DNA of 64,000 nt from Pseudomonadota bacterium (GCA_018261615.1 JAGTSE010000004.1:62001-126000); one strand, 5' to 3'; positions 41,842 through 54,433 are shown, counted from the first letter of the stretch. Numbers and translations: made by a program. Notes: a model not told the origin generated them from the sequence alone.

Positions 41842-42726
41842 ATGATTACAAAAATTTTTGCACTTCCGGTACTCGAAAAAATTACCCCAACGCTTACCCG
41901 CCGTAAAATGGACGAACTGGATGTGTTAGTCGTTGAACATCCGCAAGTTAAAGCAGCCTTTACCTTACAGGGCGCACATCTGCTCTGCTGGAAACCGCAG
42001 AGCGAGCCGGAAGTCTTGTGGCTGAGCGGCAACACCCCGTTTAAAAATGGCATCGCAATCCGTGGCGGTATCCCGGTGTGCTGGCCCTGGTTTGGCCCGG
42101 CAAAACAGCAAGGGCTACCTGCGCACGGTTTTGCACGCAATCTGCCGTGGACGCTGAAAGCGCATAATGAAGATGCAAACGGAGTGGTGCTGACTTTTGA
42201 ACTGCAAAGCAGCGATGCCTCGCGCAAATTCTGGCCGCACGACTTTACCTTGTATGCACGTTATAAACTTGGCGCGACCTGTGAAATTGAGCTGGAAGCC
42301 CACGGTGAGTTTGAAACTACCTCTGCCTTGCACACCTACTTCAACGTTGGTGATATCGCTGCAGTGAAAGTGAGCGGCCTGGGCGATCGCTTTATCGATA
42401 AAGTGAATGACGCAAAAGAAGATGTGCTGGCCGATGGCGTACAGACCTTCCCGGATCGAACCGATCGCGTCTATCTGAACGCTGAAGGTTGCAGCCTGAT
42501 TCATGATGCCGCGCTGAACCGCACGATTGAAGTGACCCACAGCCATAACGCCAACGTAGTGGCATGGAACCCGGGCCCGGCGCTCTCTGTCAGCATGGCC
42601 GACATGCCGGACGATGGCTATAAAACCTTTGTCTGCGTGGAATCGGTCAATGCGACCGTAGCGCAAAAAGCGACCGCCGAAAAACCGTCCCGCCTCGCGC
42701 AGAACATCCGCGTGGTTAAACGCTGA
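41842..42726 (+). CDS. yeaD: D-hexose-6-phosphate mutarotase
   Basis: MITKIFALPVLEKITPTLTRRKMDELDVLVVEHPQVKAAFTLQGAHLL. Confidence 0.94.
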   Translation: MITKIFALPVLEKITPTLTRRKMDELDVLVVEHPQVKAAFTLQGAHLLCWKPQSEPEVLWLSGNTPFKNGIAIRGGIPVCWPWFGPAKQQGLPAHGFARNLPWTLKAHNEDANGVVLTFELQSSDASRKFWPHDFTLYARYKLGATCEIELEAHGEFETTSALHTYFNVGDIAAVKVSGLGDRFIDKVNDAKEDVLADGVQTFPDRTDRVYLNAEGCSLIHDAALNRTIEVTHSHNANVVAWNPGPALSVSMADMPDDGYKTFVCVESVNATVAQKATAEKPSRLAQNIRVVKR

Positions 42727-42770
42727 TCCGCTGCCTACCCTCTCCCGCCGGAGAGGGTTAAAACGCGTTA

Positions 42771-43628
42771 TTACACAACATCAAGCGGCATTTTACGGTT
42801 GGGCGCCGGAAACGCGTTATCGAGTCGCGCCAAATCGTCCGCACTGAGTACGATTTTCAACGCTGCCGCATTTTCCTCAACGTGCGCCACGCTCGCCGCT
42901 TTGGGAATTGCCATCACTCCCTTATGGCTGATGACCCAAGCCAGCAGAATTTGCGCCGCGCTGGCGCGATGCGCATGGGCGAGATCCTGCACCACACGGC
43001 TTTCCAGTAAACCCTCTCGCAGACGCCCGGCCTGCGCCAGCGGGCAATACGCCATGACAGGCATCGCCTGTCGCTGGCACCAGGGCAGTAAATCGAATTC
43101 AATCCCACGGGAACCGAGGTGATACAACACCTGATCGGTAGCACAGGCCTTGCCGCCGCTGATGCAGGAAAGTTCCTGCATATCGTGGTAATCGAGGTTA
43201 GAGACGCCCCAGCGGCGGATTTTGTCCTGCTGCATCAGCGTTTCCATCACCTCGACAGTTTCGGCAAGAGAGTAGTTGCCGCGCCAGTGCAGCAGATAGA
43301 GATCGAGTGCATTGGTTTTCAGGCGACGTAAGCTCGCTTCACAGGCTGCGATCGCTTTTTTGCCAGTCGCATTCCACGGATAGACTTTAGAGACCAGAAA
43401 CACCTTATCGCGCAAACCGCCCTGTAATGCTTCGCCGACCACCTCTTCAGCGCCACCTTCCGCGTACATTTCAGCGGTATCAATCAGCGTCAGCCCCAGA
43501 TCGATGCCCGCACGGAGCGCATCCACTTCTTTTGTCCGCGCATGTGAATTTTCGCCCATATACCAGGTGCCCTGGCCGATCGCGGGTAGCGTTGCGTTAC
43601 CGGTAAAAACGATGTTTTTCTCTGCCAT
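42771..43628 (-). CDS. yeaE: Aldo/keto reductase (methylglyoxal reductase YeaE)
   Basis: MAEKNIVFTGNATLPAIGQGTWYMGENSHARTKEVDALRAGIDLGLTLIDTAEMY. Confidence 0.93.
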   Translation of the reverse strand: MAEKNIVFTGNATLPAIGQGTWYMGENSHARTKEVDALRAGIDLGLTLIDTAEMYAEGGAEEVVGEALQGGLRDKVFLVSKVYPWNATGKKAIAACEASLRRLKTNALDLYLLHWRGNYSLAETVEVMETLMQQDKIRRWGVSNLDYHDMQELSCISGGKACATDQVLYHLGSRGIEFDLLPWCQRQAMPVMAYCPLAQAGRLREGLLESRVVQDLAHAHRASAAQILLAWVISHKGVMAIPKAASVAHVEENAAALKIVLSADDLARLDNAFPAPNRKMPLDVV

Positions 43629-43719
43629 TTTCTCCCTCTGCGATAAATGCACCACCGTAAAACAAAACAGGGCCAAAGGCCCTGTTTTGATGCACAGATT
43701 GCGCTATTCAAATGCACAA

Positions 43720-44466
43720 TCAGAAGCGGTAGGTCACGCCCGTGAATAACAAGCCAGTCCAGGATTTATCCACCATTGGGCTGTCTTTAATTTCATTCGA
43801 CAAATGGGTATAGCGACTACTGCCGTAGATGCTCCAGCTATCGGTCAGGCGGTAGCTGACGCTCAGCTCAAGATACGGGTTCCAGCTGCTGCCTGGATCG
43901 TAGCTGTTTAAACCACTGCGACGCGCTTCAGAAGCCGAGACGCCATAATAGTAGTCGTTCTGGTTGTTGCTATTCCACTCAACGCCAATCCCCGGCGTCA
44001 CCGTCAGACCGCCGTTGTGGTACGCGTACAACCACGCGGCATCCCAAGTGATGCCGTTGCTGTTATCCAGCACATCGCCAGCAAGTGTGGTACGCAGAAA
44101 ACCATATGGCGTATTATGAATATACGACAGCCCCGCCATCATAGTCGCATTACGGCGATCTAGCTGGCGTAACTGATTGTTATTACTATCTTTTGGTTTA
44201 AATCGCAACGGCGAGTAATAGGCCGTAATTGACAGCTTATCCGCATCATCATTCCACAGATAGTAGCCGCCACCAATGCCACGAAACCAGAAATCATCGC
44301 CTTCATAGGTGATAACCGGAATGGGCAGTACATCCCTGTCATACTGTTTGTACGGCATTTCCACGACGCCGACACCAGCGCCCAGGGAAAAGGTATTTTC
44401 TGCATTCGCCGCAAAAGCGGAACCAGCAGTCAGCACACCCAGTGCCAGGAGTTTGAGTTCGGTCAC
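43720..44466 (-). CDS. mipA: MltA-interacting protein MipA
   Basis: ENTFSLGAGVGVVEMPYKQYDRDVLPIPVITYEGDDFWFRGIGGGYYLW; synteny. Confidence 0.93.
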   Translation of the reverse strand: MTELKLLALGVLTAGSAFAANAENTFSLGAGVGVVEMPYKQYDRDVLPIPVITYEGDDFWFRGIGGGYYLWNDDADKLSITAYYSPLRFKPKDSNNNQLRQLDRRNATMMAGLSYIHNTPYGFLRTTLAGDVLDNSNGITWDAAWLYAYHNGGLTVTPGIGVEWNSNNQNDYYYGVSASEARRSGLNSYDPGSSWNPYLELSVSYRLTDSWSIYGSSRYTHLSNEIKDSPMVDKSWTGLLFTGVTYRF

Positions 44467-44749
44467 AGTCCTTTCTTTCCTGTAGTCAAATAATTGGCGC
44501 TAGAAGTTTAACCGCCCACGACATCCTACCCAAATTTTTTTACCTGAACATTACAAAAAAGGCGCTAATTGTTCAAAGCACCTCACTTGGTGTATCCTGC
44601 GCGGCCAAACACTGCCGCGCCTTGCTCAGCAAAACTGCGGTGTGCCGTTTCTGAAATGGCTGCTGATAAATAACGCGCTGTACATACTGTTACACGGCAA
44701 TACTCATCATTCTTCTGTGGCTGGTATATAGTGTCGCGGAAACAAAATT

Positions 44750-44762
44750 CACTGTAACAGTG
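44750..44762. promoter_or_regulatory. 13-bp palindrome in the dlt operon leader, possible operator
   Basis: CACTGT-A-ACAGTG, 57 bp upstream of dltD. Confidence 0.35.
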
Positions 44763-44818
44763 ACGTTAAGAGATAACAATTTTGAAACATAAGAACATCA
44801 AGTAATTTCACGTTTATA

Positions 44819-45955
44819 ATGAAAATCAAAAATACTTTTGGCCTACATTTCCTGATGGCACTTCTTGCTGTCCTGTTCCTTTGTATTCATCCGCTGATGA
44901 GTAGTTATGCGCCACCGCTTAAATTCCAACCGTTGATTGAATCTATGGATGGAACGACAAAAGAGCAGGCGGAAAAAATAGCGACTATTTCCCATGCCTT
45001 ACAGGGCAATGCGATTTTTTTCATTGGCGCATCGGAGGTGGCCACCTCCAAAGATGAACCTTACGCTGTATATAATTATCTGAATAATGATTTGCATCGT
45101 AATGTAGTTGCATTTGGCGACAGTTTTGATGATAGCATCACCCATTTTCTTCTGCTGTCACGCTTTAAAAATTCCCTTAACGCAAACAGCAAAGTGGTTT
45201 TACTGCTGGCCCCCGACAGCTTTTATTCTACTGGTGTACCTCCCACTATTTTCGCTAACAATTTCCCGGCGCCCGTGTTTAATCCATTAATGCAGGATGA
45301 ACAGACACGCCCATTTTTGGTCAATTACTTACGCAAAATAGATAAAAAACAAACCAGCCATTTAACGTTTGAACAAATGAAAATCTCTGGCTGGGACCTG
45401 GACAATATCTGGCAAGAAGTGAGTTATGAGTTTGCCCGGTTCTGCACGCTGATAAAAAACGACTGGCTGGCGATGCTGCACATTGTCCCCTCGCCTGCGC
45501 AGCCCTGGCCGGTGCAATCTGCCGTCGCCATCACGCCGGACTGGGAACGCGAACTGGCGCATGCCCGCAAACTGAACGAGGTGCGTCAGGAAAGTGCCGA
45601 CACCTTGTGGATGGATAAAACTGTCTATGAGCCGGGCGAAAAACCGGAAGTGTGGGACGACTCGCCCGTTGAACCCGAACAAATGAAAGCGTTTCGCGCC
45701 ATGATCCAGTTACTGAAAGAGCATCATGTGCAGGTGGTGGTTATTATCGATGCAATTAACCGGCGCGCGGTGCAAAACCCTGAACTCGTCCAGCCCGCAG
45801 TAACACAGACGACGGCCATCCTGAAAGAAAATCAGATCCCGTATCTGGATATGTATTCAATGCCCTATCAGGACGGCTGGAACTGGGATCGCCTGCATCC
45901 TACCGATCTCGCATGGATCCCCATGGACCGCTTTATCATTGAGAGTTTTAAATGA
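44819..45955 (+). CDS. dltD: DltD-like SGNH-fold D-alanyl transfer protein
   Basis: N-terminal TM; FFIGASEVATS (Ser block), GDSFDDSITHFLLLS, C-terminal WDRLHPTDLAW (Asp/His block); in operon with dltB/A/C. Confidence 0.85.
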   Translation: MKIKNTFGLHFLMALLAVLFLCIHPLMSSYAPPLKFQPLIESMDGTTKEQAEKIATISHALQGNAIFFIGASEVATSKDEPYAVYNYLNNDLHRNVVAFGDSFDDSITHFLLLSRFKNSLNANSKVVLLLAPDSFYSTGVPPTIFANNFPAPVFNPLMQDEQTRPFLVNYLRKIDKKQTSHLTFEQMKISGWDLDNIWQEVSYEFARFCTLIKNDWLAMLHIVPSPAQPWPVQSAVAITPDWERELAHARKLNEVRQESADTLWMDKTVYEPGEKPEVWDDSPVEPEQMKAFRAMIQLLKEHHVQVVVIIDAINRRAVQNPELVQPAVTQTTAILKENQIPYLDMYSMPYQDGWNWDRLHPTDLAWIPMDRFIIESFK

Positions 45956-46074
45956 TGAAATACGCTATTCGCCTGTTTTTCCTTTACCTCTTACTGGCGG
46001 TCACCATTATCGCGTGGTCCTCTGTTGATGAAAGCATGAATTTAAAAGTGCACTTTGAATATCAAAAGTTCTGA
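45952..46074 (+). CDS. dltX: DltX-like 40-aa single-TM peptide
   Basis: MMKYAIRLFFLYLLLAVTIIAWSSVDESMNLKVHFEYQKF; one TM plus C-terminal FEYQKF (FxYxxF); ATGA overlap with dltD; not in supplied ORF track. Confidence 0.8.
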   Translation: MMKYAIRLFFLYLLLAVTIIAWSSVDESMNLKVHFEYQKF

Positions 46075-46081
46075 GGAATGA

Positions 46082-47203
46082 ATGATGTACAGCTCCGGAT
46101 CCTTTTTCTTCTTTCTCTTTTCTTCGGCGTTACTGTTTGCGCTGGTTAACCGCGTGCTGCGTTACCGGTTAACTTATTTATCCGCTTTTTCCATGCTGGC
46201 GGCATTCGGCTGGGGATATATATTTCAGGGCGATTACATTGTCCCGGTTGCGGTTTTCCTCAGTTTTTATATCCTCGTGACCTTAAAAGAGAAAGGATGG
46301 TTAAAAACCTGGCAAGCGGTAAGTTTAACTCTGCTGCCTTTGTTCGCAGTGAAATTACATTTAAATAATCACTGGGGAATGATTGGCTTATCTTTTATGA
46401 CCTTCCGTGCCATTGATGTCCTGCTCTACCGCAACAAAAAAGATAGCACCAACATTTTGCATTACTTCTGTTACCTGTTTATGCCGTTTATTATTCTGGC
46501 CGGCCCGATGTATCGCTGGCGAACATGGATCACAGATATTAATAAACCGGTATTTACGTTGACTCGTGAGCAATTTCTCATTGCCGCAGAACTCATTTTT
46601 ACCGGCATTATCCAAAAATTCTTATTTGCCATGCTGATCGATAACCTGGTCATTCAGTCGTGGAGCCATCGCCCGTTTACCTTAAGTGTTGGCTTTGTTA
46701 TGTCGCTGGCCTATAGCGCCTACCTCTATTTTGATTTTGCCGGTTACAGCAATATGGCGATCGGTGCCGCACGCTTGTTTGGTCTTAACATTCCGGCAAA
46801 TTTCAATATGCCCATTCTGGCGAAAAATCCACAGGATTTCTGGCGCCGTTTCCATATCAGCCTCTCCGAGTGGTTGCGCGATGTGGTCTTTATGCCGATT
46901 TATATGAACTTAATGAAGCTCGACTTTTTCCGTCAGAACAAGACGCTGGCGCAGAATATCGGTATTTTCTGCACGCTGTTTTGTATGGGGGCATGGAACG
47001 GGCTCGAACGGCACTATGTCATTAGCGGCGCGTTGTTTGGCGCCATTTCAGTTGTACATAATATGTTGCAGTGGTCAGCAAAGCGCAGCCCGGCACTGAA
47101 CCGTTGGTTGCAATACCCCGTGATGCTCTTTTTGGGACGCCTGTTAACGCTTGCAAGCGCTGCGGTATCCCTTTACATTTTTAGCGGAATGTCCCCCCTA
47201 TGA
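46082..47203 (+). CDS. dltB: DltB-like MBOAT family acyltransferase
   Basis: Polytopic MBOAT; SLAYSAYLYFDFAGYSNMAIGAARLFGLNIPANFNMPILAKNPQDFWRRFHISLSEWLRDVVFMPIY...CMGAWNGLERHYVISGALFG. Confidence 0.92.
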   Translation: MMYSSGSFFFFLFSSALLFALVNRVLRYRLTYLSAFSMLAAFGWGYIFQGDYIVPVAVFLSFYILVTLKEKGWLKTWQAVSLTLLPLFAVKLHLNNHWGMIGLSFMTFRAIDVLLYRNKKDSTNILHYFCYLFMPFIILAGPMYRWRTWITDINKPVFTLTREQFLIAAELIFTGIIQKFLFAMLIDNLVIQSWSHRPFTLSVGFVMSLAYSAYLYFDFAGYSNMAIGAARLFGLNIPANFNMPILAKNPQDFWRRFHISLSEWLRDVVFMPIYMNLMKLDFFRQNKTLAQNIGIFCTLFCMGAWNGLERHYVISGALFGAISVVHNMLQWSAKRSPALNRWLQYPVMLFLGRLLTLASAAVSLYIFSGMSPL

Positions 47204-48633
47204 ATCTTCACTCTGATCTCCAGGCGCTCCAGGATTTCCTGCGTGCAGCATTACTCGATCCCGCCCGCCCGCATCAGTTAGCGATCAGCGGCAGCGACGA
47301 AACATTAACCTGGCAACAACTCTCTGTAGCGGTAACAGAGTGGTTACAGCGCTATCAGCAATGCCAACCCAACGCAGAAACGCCGGTGGTGTTATATGGC
47401 CACCAGCAGGCGGAATTCGCGGTAGCAATCTATAGCTGTCTGCTCCATAACATTCCCTATATTCCGGTGGACTGCATCTATCCTCAGGAAAGGTTGAAGG
47501 AGATTTGCCACCTCGCCAGCGCACCGTACTACTACGACGTAGCGGCCCGGCAGTTTGTGCCAACCAGTGAAGTCGGCCAGTCGCTGGCAGAGCCGGATCT
47601 CGCCTATATCATGTTTACTTCTGGTAGTACCGGTAAACCAAAGGGCGTGCAGATCGGGCGTGAAAGCGTGTGGCATTTTATGCAGTGGGTAAGCCAGGAT
47701 TTCGCTTTGCCACAAATGCCGGTGCTGATGAACCACGCACTGTTCAGTTTCGATCTCTCGTTGATTCCATTGCTGGCGAATCTGGCAACAGGCGGCCACA
47801 TTGTGCTGAATGCCAAAGAGGATATCGCGGCGGAAGACTGGCTCACCAGGCTGAAAAATAATGCTGTCTCGGTCTGGGTTTCCACTCCCTCTTTCGCCTA
47901 CCAGAAATTGCTCTCGCCGCAGTTCAATAGCGACTTTTTACCTACGCTTGACGTGTTTATTTTTATCGGCGAGGTGCTCAACAAAGCGCTGGTTAAACAG
48001 CTGCGTCGCCGTTTTCCGCATGCCAAAATCCTCAACTCTTATGGCCCGACCGAAGCGACTATCGCCACCACCGTGGTTGAAATCACCGATGAGATAGTGA
48101 ACCGCGAGAACAACCTGCTGCCGATAGGCACCATGATGCCGGAGTCCAGAATGGAGATTACTACCGAGGGTGAGCTGATAATCTGGGGCAAAAACGTGAT
48201 GCGCGGCTATCTTGGCCTGCCGCTGGAGAACGCAGAAAAATTGCTGCGCCGGGAAGGCGAAGCCTGGCGCGGCTATAAAACTGGCGATCTCGGCTATGAG
48301 GACGGGCTTCTTTACTGCCAGGGACGCAACGACAGCCAGATCAAACTCAACGGCTACCGCATTGAAATCAATGAGATTGAAAACCGCCTGCTGGCCATGT
48401 CCGGCATTCGCGAGGCAGTAGTCCTGCCGTTGATGAAAACGGGCGGCGGCGTGCTGCGTATCGCGGCGTTCTGCGTAACGAAACTGGCACCTGACGCTAT
48501 CAAACATTCGCTTTCACAGGTGGTACCATCATACATGGTGCCGTCGCAAATCATTATCCAGGACACTTTGCCGTTGAACCCTAACGGTAAAATCGACCGT
48601 AAGCTGCTGGACAGCCACGCTCGCAGCAACTGA
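47200..48633 (+). CDS. dltA: DltA-like adenylation enzyme (D-alanine-carrier protein ligase family)
   Basis: A-domain core motifs YIMFTSGSTGKPKGVQIG, NSYGPTEATI, YKTGDLGY, NGYRIEINEIE, LPLNPNGKIDRK. Confidence 0.92.
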   Translation: MNLHSDLQALQDFLRAALLDPARPHQLAISGSDETLTWQQLSVAVTEWLQRYQQCQPNAETPVVLYGHQQAEFAVAIYSCLLHNIPYIPVDCIYPQERLKEICHLASAPYYYDVAARQFVPTSEVGQSLAEPDLAYIMFTSGSTGKPKGVQIGRESVWHFMQWVSQDFALPQMPVLMNHALFSFDLSLIPLLANLATGGHIVLNAKEDIAAEDWLTRLKNNAVSVWVSTPSFAYQKLLSPQFNSDFLPTLDVFIFIGEVLNKALVKQLRRRFPHAKILNSYGPTEATIATTVVEITDEIVNRENNLLPIGTMMPESRMEITTEGELIIWGKNVMRGYLGLPLENAEKLLRREGEAWRGYKTGDLGYEDGLLYCQGRNDSQIKLNGYRIEINEIENRLLAMSGIREAVVLPLMKTGGGVLRIAAFCVTKLAPDAIKHSLSQVVPSYMVPSQIIIQDTLPLNPNGKIDRKLLDSHARSN

Positions 48634-48650
48634 TTACACAGGAAAAGACA

Positions 48651-48872
48651 ATGGAACAAGAAATTCTCGCGCTGTTTGAAAAGATTCTGTCCCGCAAAGT
48701 GGGCTTTCATGATGAGCTGATCGAGTCCGATATTCTCGACTCCATTCTCGCGGTAGATATGGTTCTGGAAGTGCAGGACGTTTACGGCTGCATGATCCCG
48801 CCGACTGAAGTCGCCAGCGTGCTGAAAACGCCCGCCGATTTAGCGCGCTACGTTGAAGAGCACCGCAATTAA
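48651..48872 (+). CDS. dltC: DltC-like D-alanyl carrier protein
   Basis: 73 aa; ESDILDSILAVDMVLEVQDVYG with phosphopantetheine Ser in DSILAVD. Confidence 0.92.
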   Translation: MEQEILALFEKILSRKVGFHDELIESDILDSILAVDMVLEVQDVYGCMIPPTEVASVLKTPADLARYVEEHRN

Positions 48873-48896
48873 TCGCACGGGTGATAAAGCATTCAA

Positions 48897-48932
48897 AGGC
48901 TCCAGGCGTTATCGCCCGGAGCTTTTTTTTCG
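48897..48932 (+). terminator. dlt operon terminator
   Basis: GGCTCCAGGCG-TTAT-CGCCCGGAGCTTTTTTTT. Confidence 0.85.
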
Positions 48933-49366
48933 TCTTAACAACGAAAGAACCCCCCTCTGTCATCATCCTTTAACACACATCACGTAGTTAATATTGTCGC
49001 TCACCTTTGCAATGCGACGAAGTGACCATGACGGCGTCACTTTTTCTATACTTGCGATTCCGCACATCCTGTAAAAATTTACCAACATTCGCCCGGTGCG
49101 AAATGTTGGTATTTTCCAACACAAAAAACCATTAATGTTATTAAAAAATCTACATAAATCAAACAATGCAGATGTTTAATCTAAAATATGGTTAAAAAAC
49201 GCCTTCCCACCATCAGAGTCTTCGCCAGCGATAACTTGATCAAAGACAGATACACGCTCATAACAGATAGGACGGAGCATATTTTTTATCCCGTTGGTTT
49301 GCGACGCTAAAAGTGGAAAAACTGATAGCTGTACTGTTCCCACAGATTACGAAAGGACGGCATGCC

Positions 49367-52650
<3,284 letters not shown>

Positions 52651-52657
52651 CCACACA

Positions 52658-52697
52658 CATCAGCCAGTCAGGCCCGCACGGCTGGCTGATTCTCCTC
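52658..52697 (+). terminator. Hairpin after yeaH
   Basis: ATCAGCCAG-TCAGGCCCGCACGG-CTGGCTGAT. Confidence 0.5.
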
Positions 52698-52875
52698 AGG
52701 CGCATCTCTCCCGCAACCCCACCTGATTCCACCTGCGTGGAGCTAATCCACGAATTGCCCTACAAAAGCACGGCTATTTTACCCCTTGTGAGCAAAGAAA
52801 TGTGGCACATTTTACGCACGACAAATCGTGGCGTTTTCTTTCGTCGCGAAAGACAAATTGACAGGAACCGTGCGC

Positions 52876-53550
52876 ATGATCGACCTTGAGGACTTAAAAG
52901 TATTTATACAGAACCCTGAAATAAAAGGGATTATTGATACCGTCTGGGATGATCTGGGAGAAGCCTTCGTGCAAGCGCAGGCCATCCTTCCCGCTGAAAA
53001 AGCGATGCCGCGCCGGGAACTCTCTTTTCACGATCACGTTAAGCTGCTCGGTTATCTTTGCTGGTTGGTGAATAACGCTAACGCCGCTGGCGACATTATT
53101 GAAATCGGCGTCTGGAAGGGCAAATCCAGCGCGTTAATGAATACACTTTGTCAGGGCAAACGCCGCATTATCAGTATCGACCCGATGGAATTGACGAACC
53201 AGCCTCTGGAGCTGGGTTTCTACCACGAGCATATTTTTCCGGAAGTCACGCTGATACGCGGTTATTCACAGCACAGCATTGAACGGGTAATGACACTGGA
53301 GCCGAAAACTATTCTGCTGCATATTGACGGTGGCCACCTGAAAGAGCACGTTCTTACGGATTTTCTGCTGTATGCGCCAACCGTGGTCAGCGGCGGATTT
53401 ATTGTGTTCGATGATTATCGCGACTTCATCTACTCTCCGGAAGTCGGACCCGCAGTTGACCTGCTTCGTGCAGGCGGCTTCTTTAACGGATTCGACGTTA
53501 TTGGTAGCGTTCCGGGCTTTGAAAACAGCTACCTTCTGCAAAAGAAATAA
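52876..53550 (+). CDS. TylF/Methyltransf_24-like class I SAM-dependent methyltransferase (start uncertain; ORF track 52828)
   Basis: GDIIEIGVWKGKSSALMNTL...IISIDPM...LLHIDGGHLKEHVLTDFLLYAPTVVSGGFIVFDDY. Confidence 0.65.
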   Translation: MIDLEDLKVFIQNPEIKGIIDTVWDDLGEAFVQAQAILPAEKAMPRRELSFHDHVKLLGYLCWLVNNANAAGDIIEIGVWKGKSSALMNTLCQGKRRIISIDPMELTNQPLELGFYHEHIFPEVTLIRGYSQHSIERVMTLEPKTILLHIDGGHLKEHVLTDFLLYAPTVVSGGFIVFDDYRDFIYSPEVGPAVDLLRAGGFFNGFDVIGSVPGFENSYLLQKK

Positions 53551-53591
53551 ACAGTACACACAAAGCGTTGTTTGTAGTGCTTGTATTTTTT

Positions 53592-53618
53592 CGCCGCCTT
53601 TCAGGGCGGCTTTTTTAT
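53592..53618 (+). terminator. Intrinsic terminator
   Basis: GCCGCCTTTCAGGGCGGCTTTTTTA. Confidence 0.8.
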
Positions 53619-53678
53619 TCTCATCGTCAGGCGAGTGGATTATGCTCTCACTGTTAATGTGCGTTATCGGGAGAGAAC

Positions 53679-54182
53679 ATGTCTGAAATTGCCAGCCGTA
53701 ACATCCACCAGCATCTGTTGACCCTGCTTGAACAACAGCAAGCGCGTTTTCACGTGGTCGAACACGACGCCATCGGCAAATGCGAAGCGGTCAGTGAAAT
53801 TCGTGGCACCGCCCTGGGCCAGGGCGCTAAGGCGTTGGTGTGCAAAATTAAAGGTAACGGCGTGCAAAAGCATGTACTGGCGATCCTGGCCGCCGACCTG
53901 CAAGCCGATCTCAGCCGCCTTGCGCACCATTTCGGCGGTCTGAAAGCCTCGCTGGCGAGTCCGCTGGAAGTGGAGACATTCACCGCATGCGTCTTCGGCG
54001 CTATTCCGCCATTTAGCTTCCACCCGGATCTGCATCTGGTGGCCGACCCGGTACTGTTCCAGCGCTTTGACAATATCGCCTTCAACGCCGGTCTGCTGGA
54101 AAAATCAGTAATTATGGATACACAAGACTATCTGCGCATTGCGCAGCCGGAAATTGTCGATTTCCGCCGTCTGTCTGCGTAA
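53679..54182 (+). CDS. yeaK: YeaK, mischarged aminoacyl-tRNA deacylase (YbaK/ProX family)
   Basis: FHVVEHDAIGKCEAVSEIRGTALGQGAKALVCKIKGNG. Confidence 0.93.
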   Translation: MSEIASRNIHQHLLTLLEQQQARFHVVEHDAIGKCEAVSEIRGTALGQGAKALVCKIKGNGVQKHVLAILAADLQADLSRLAHHFGGLKASLASPLEVETFTACVFGAIPPFSFHPDLHLVADPVLFQRFDNIAFNAGLLEKSVIMDTQDYLRIAQPEIVDFRRLSA

Positions 54183-54190
54183 TGGGCCGG

Positions 54191-54286
54191 TTACCACTCC
54201 GAGCGTTCCAGTATTAACACGCAGATCACCAGACCAACGGCCAGTGTCGTAAACAGTGCAGTAATAATATAGATATCTGATGGCAT
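54191..54286 (-). CDS. yoaI: YoaI-like small membrane protein
   Basis: MPSDIYIITALFTTLAVGLVICVLILERSEW; between yeaK and yeaL as in E. coli; below ORF-track length cutoff. Confidence 0.75.
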   Translation of the reverse strand: MPSDIYIITALFTTLAVGLVICVLILERSEW

Positions 54287-54433
54287 GATTGCAGCTCGCA
54301 GTTGTCTGAAATTTCACCAGCCGATGTGCTATTCATAAGCGCTAGACATGATTGATTTATGACAGATAGACAGAATTTACGTAAAAAACCGCCGCGAGCT
54401 CTGGCAACTGCCCGAAATTAGCCGTACGAAAGA

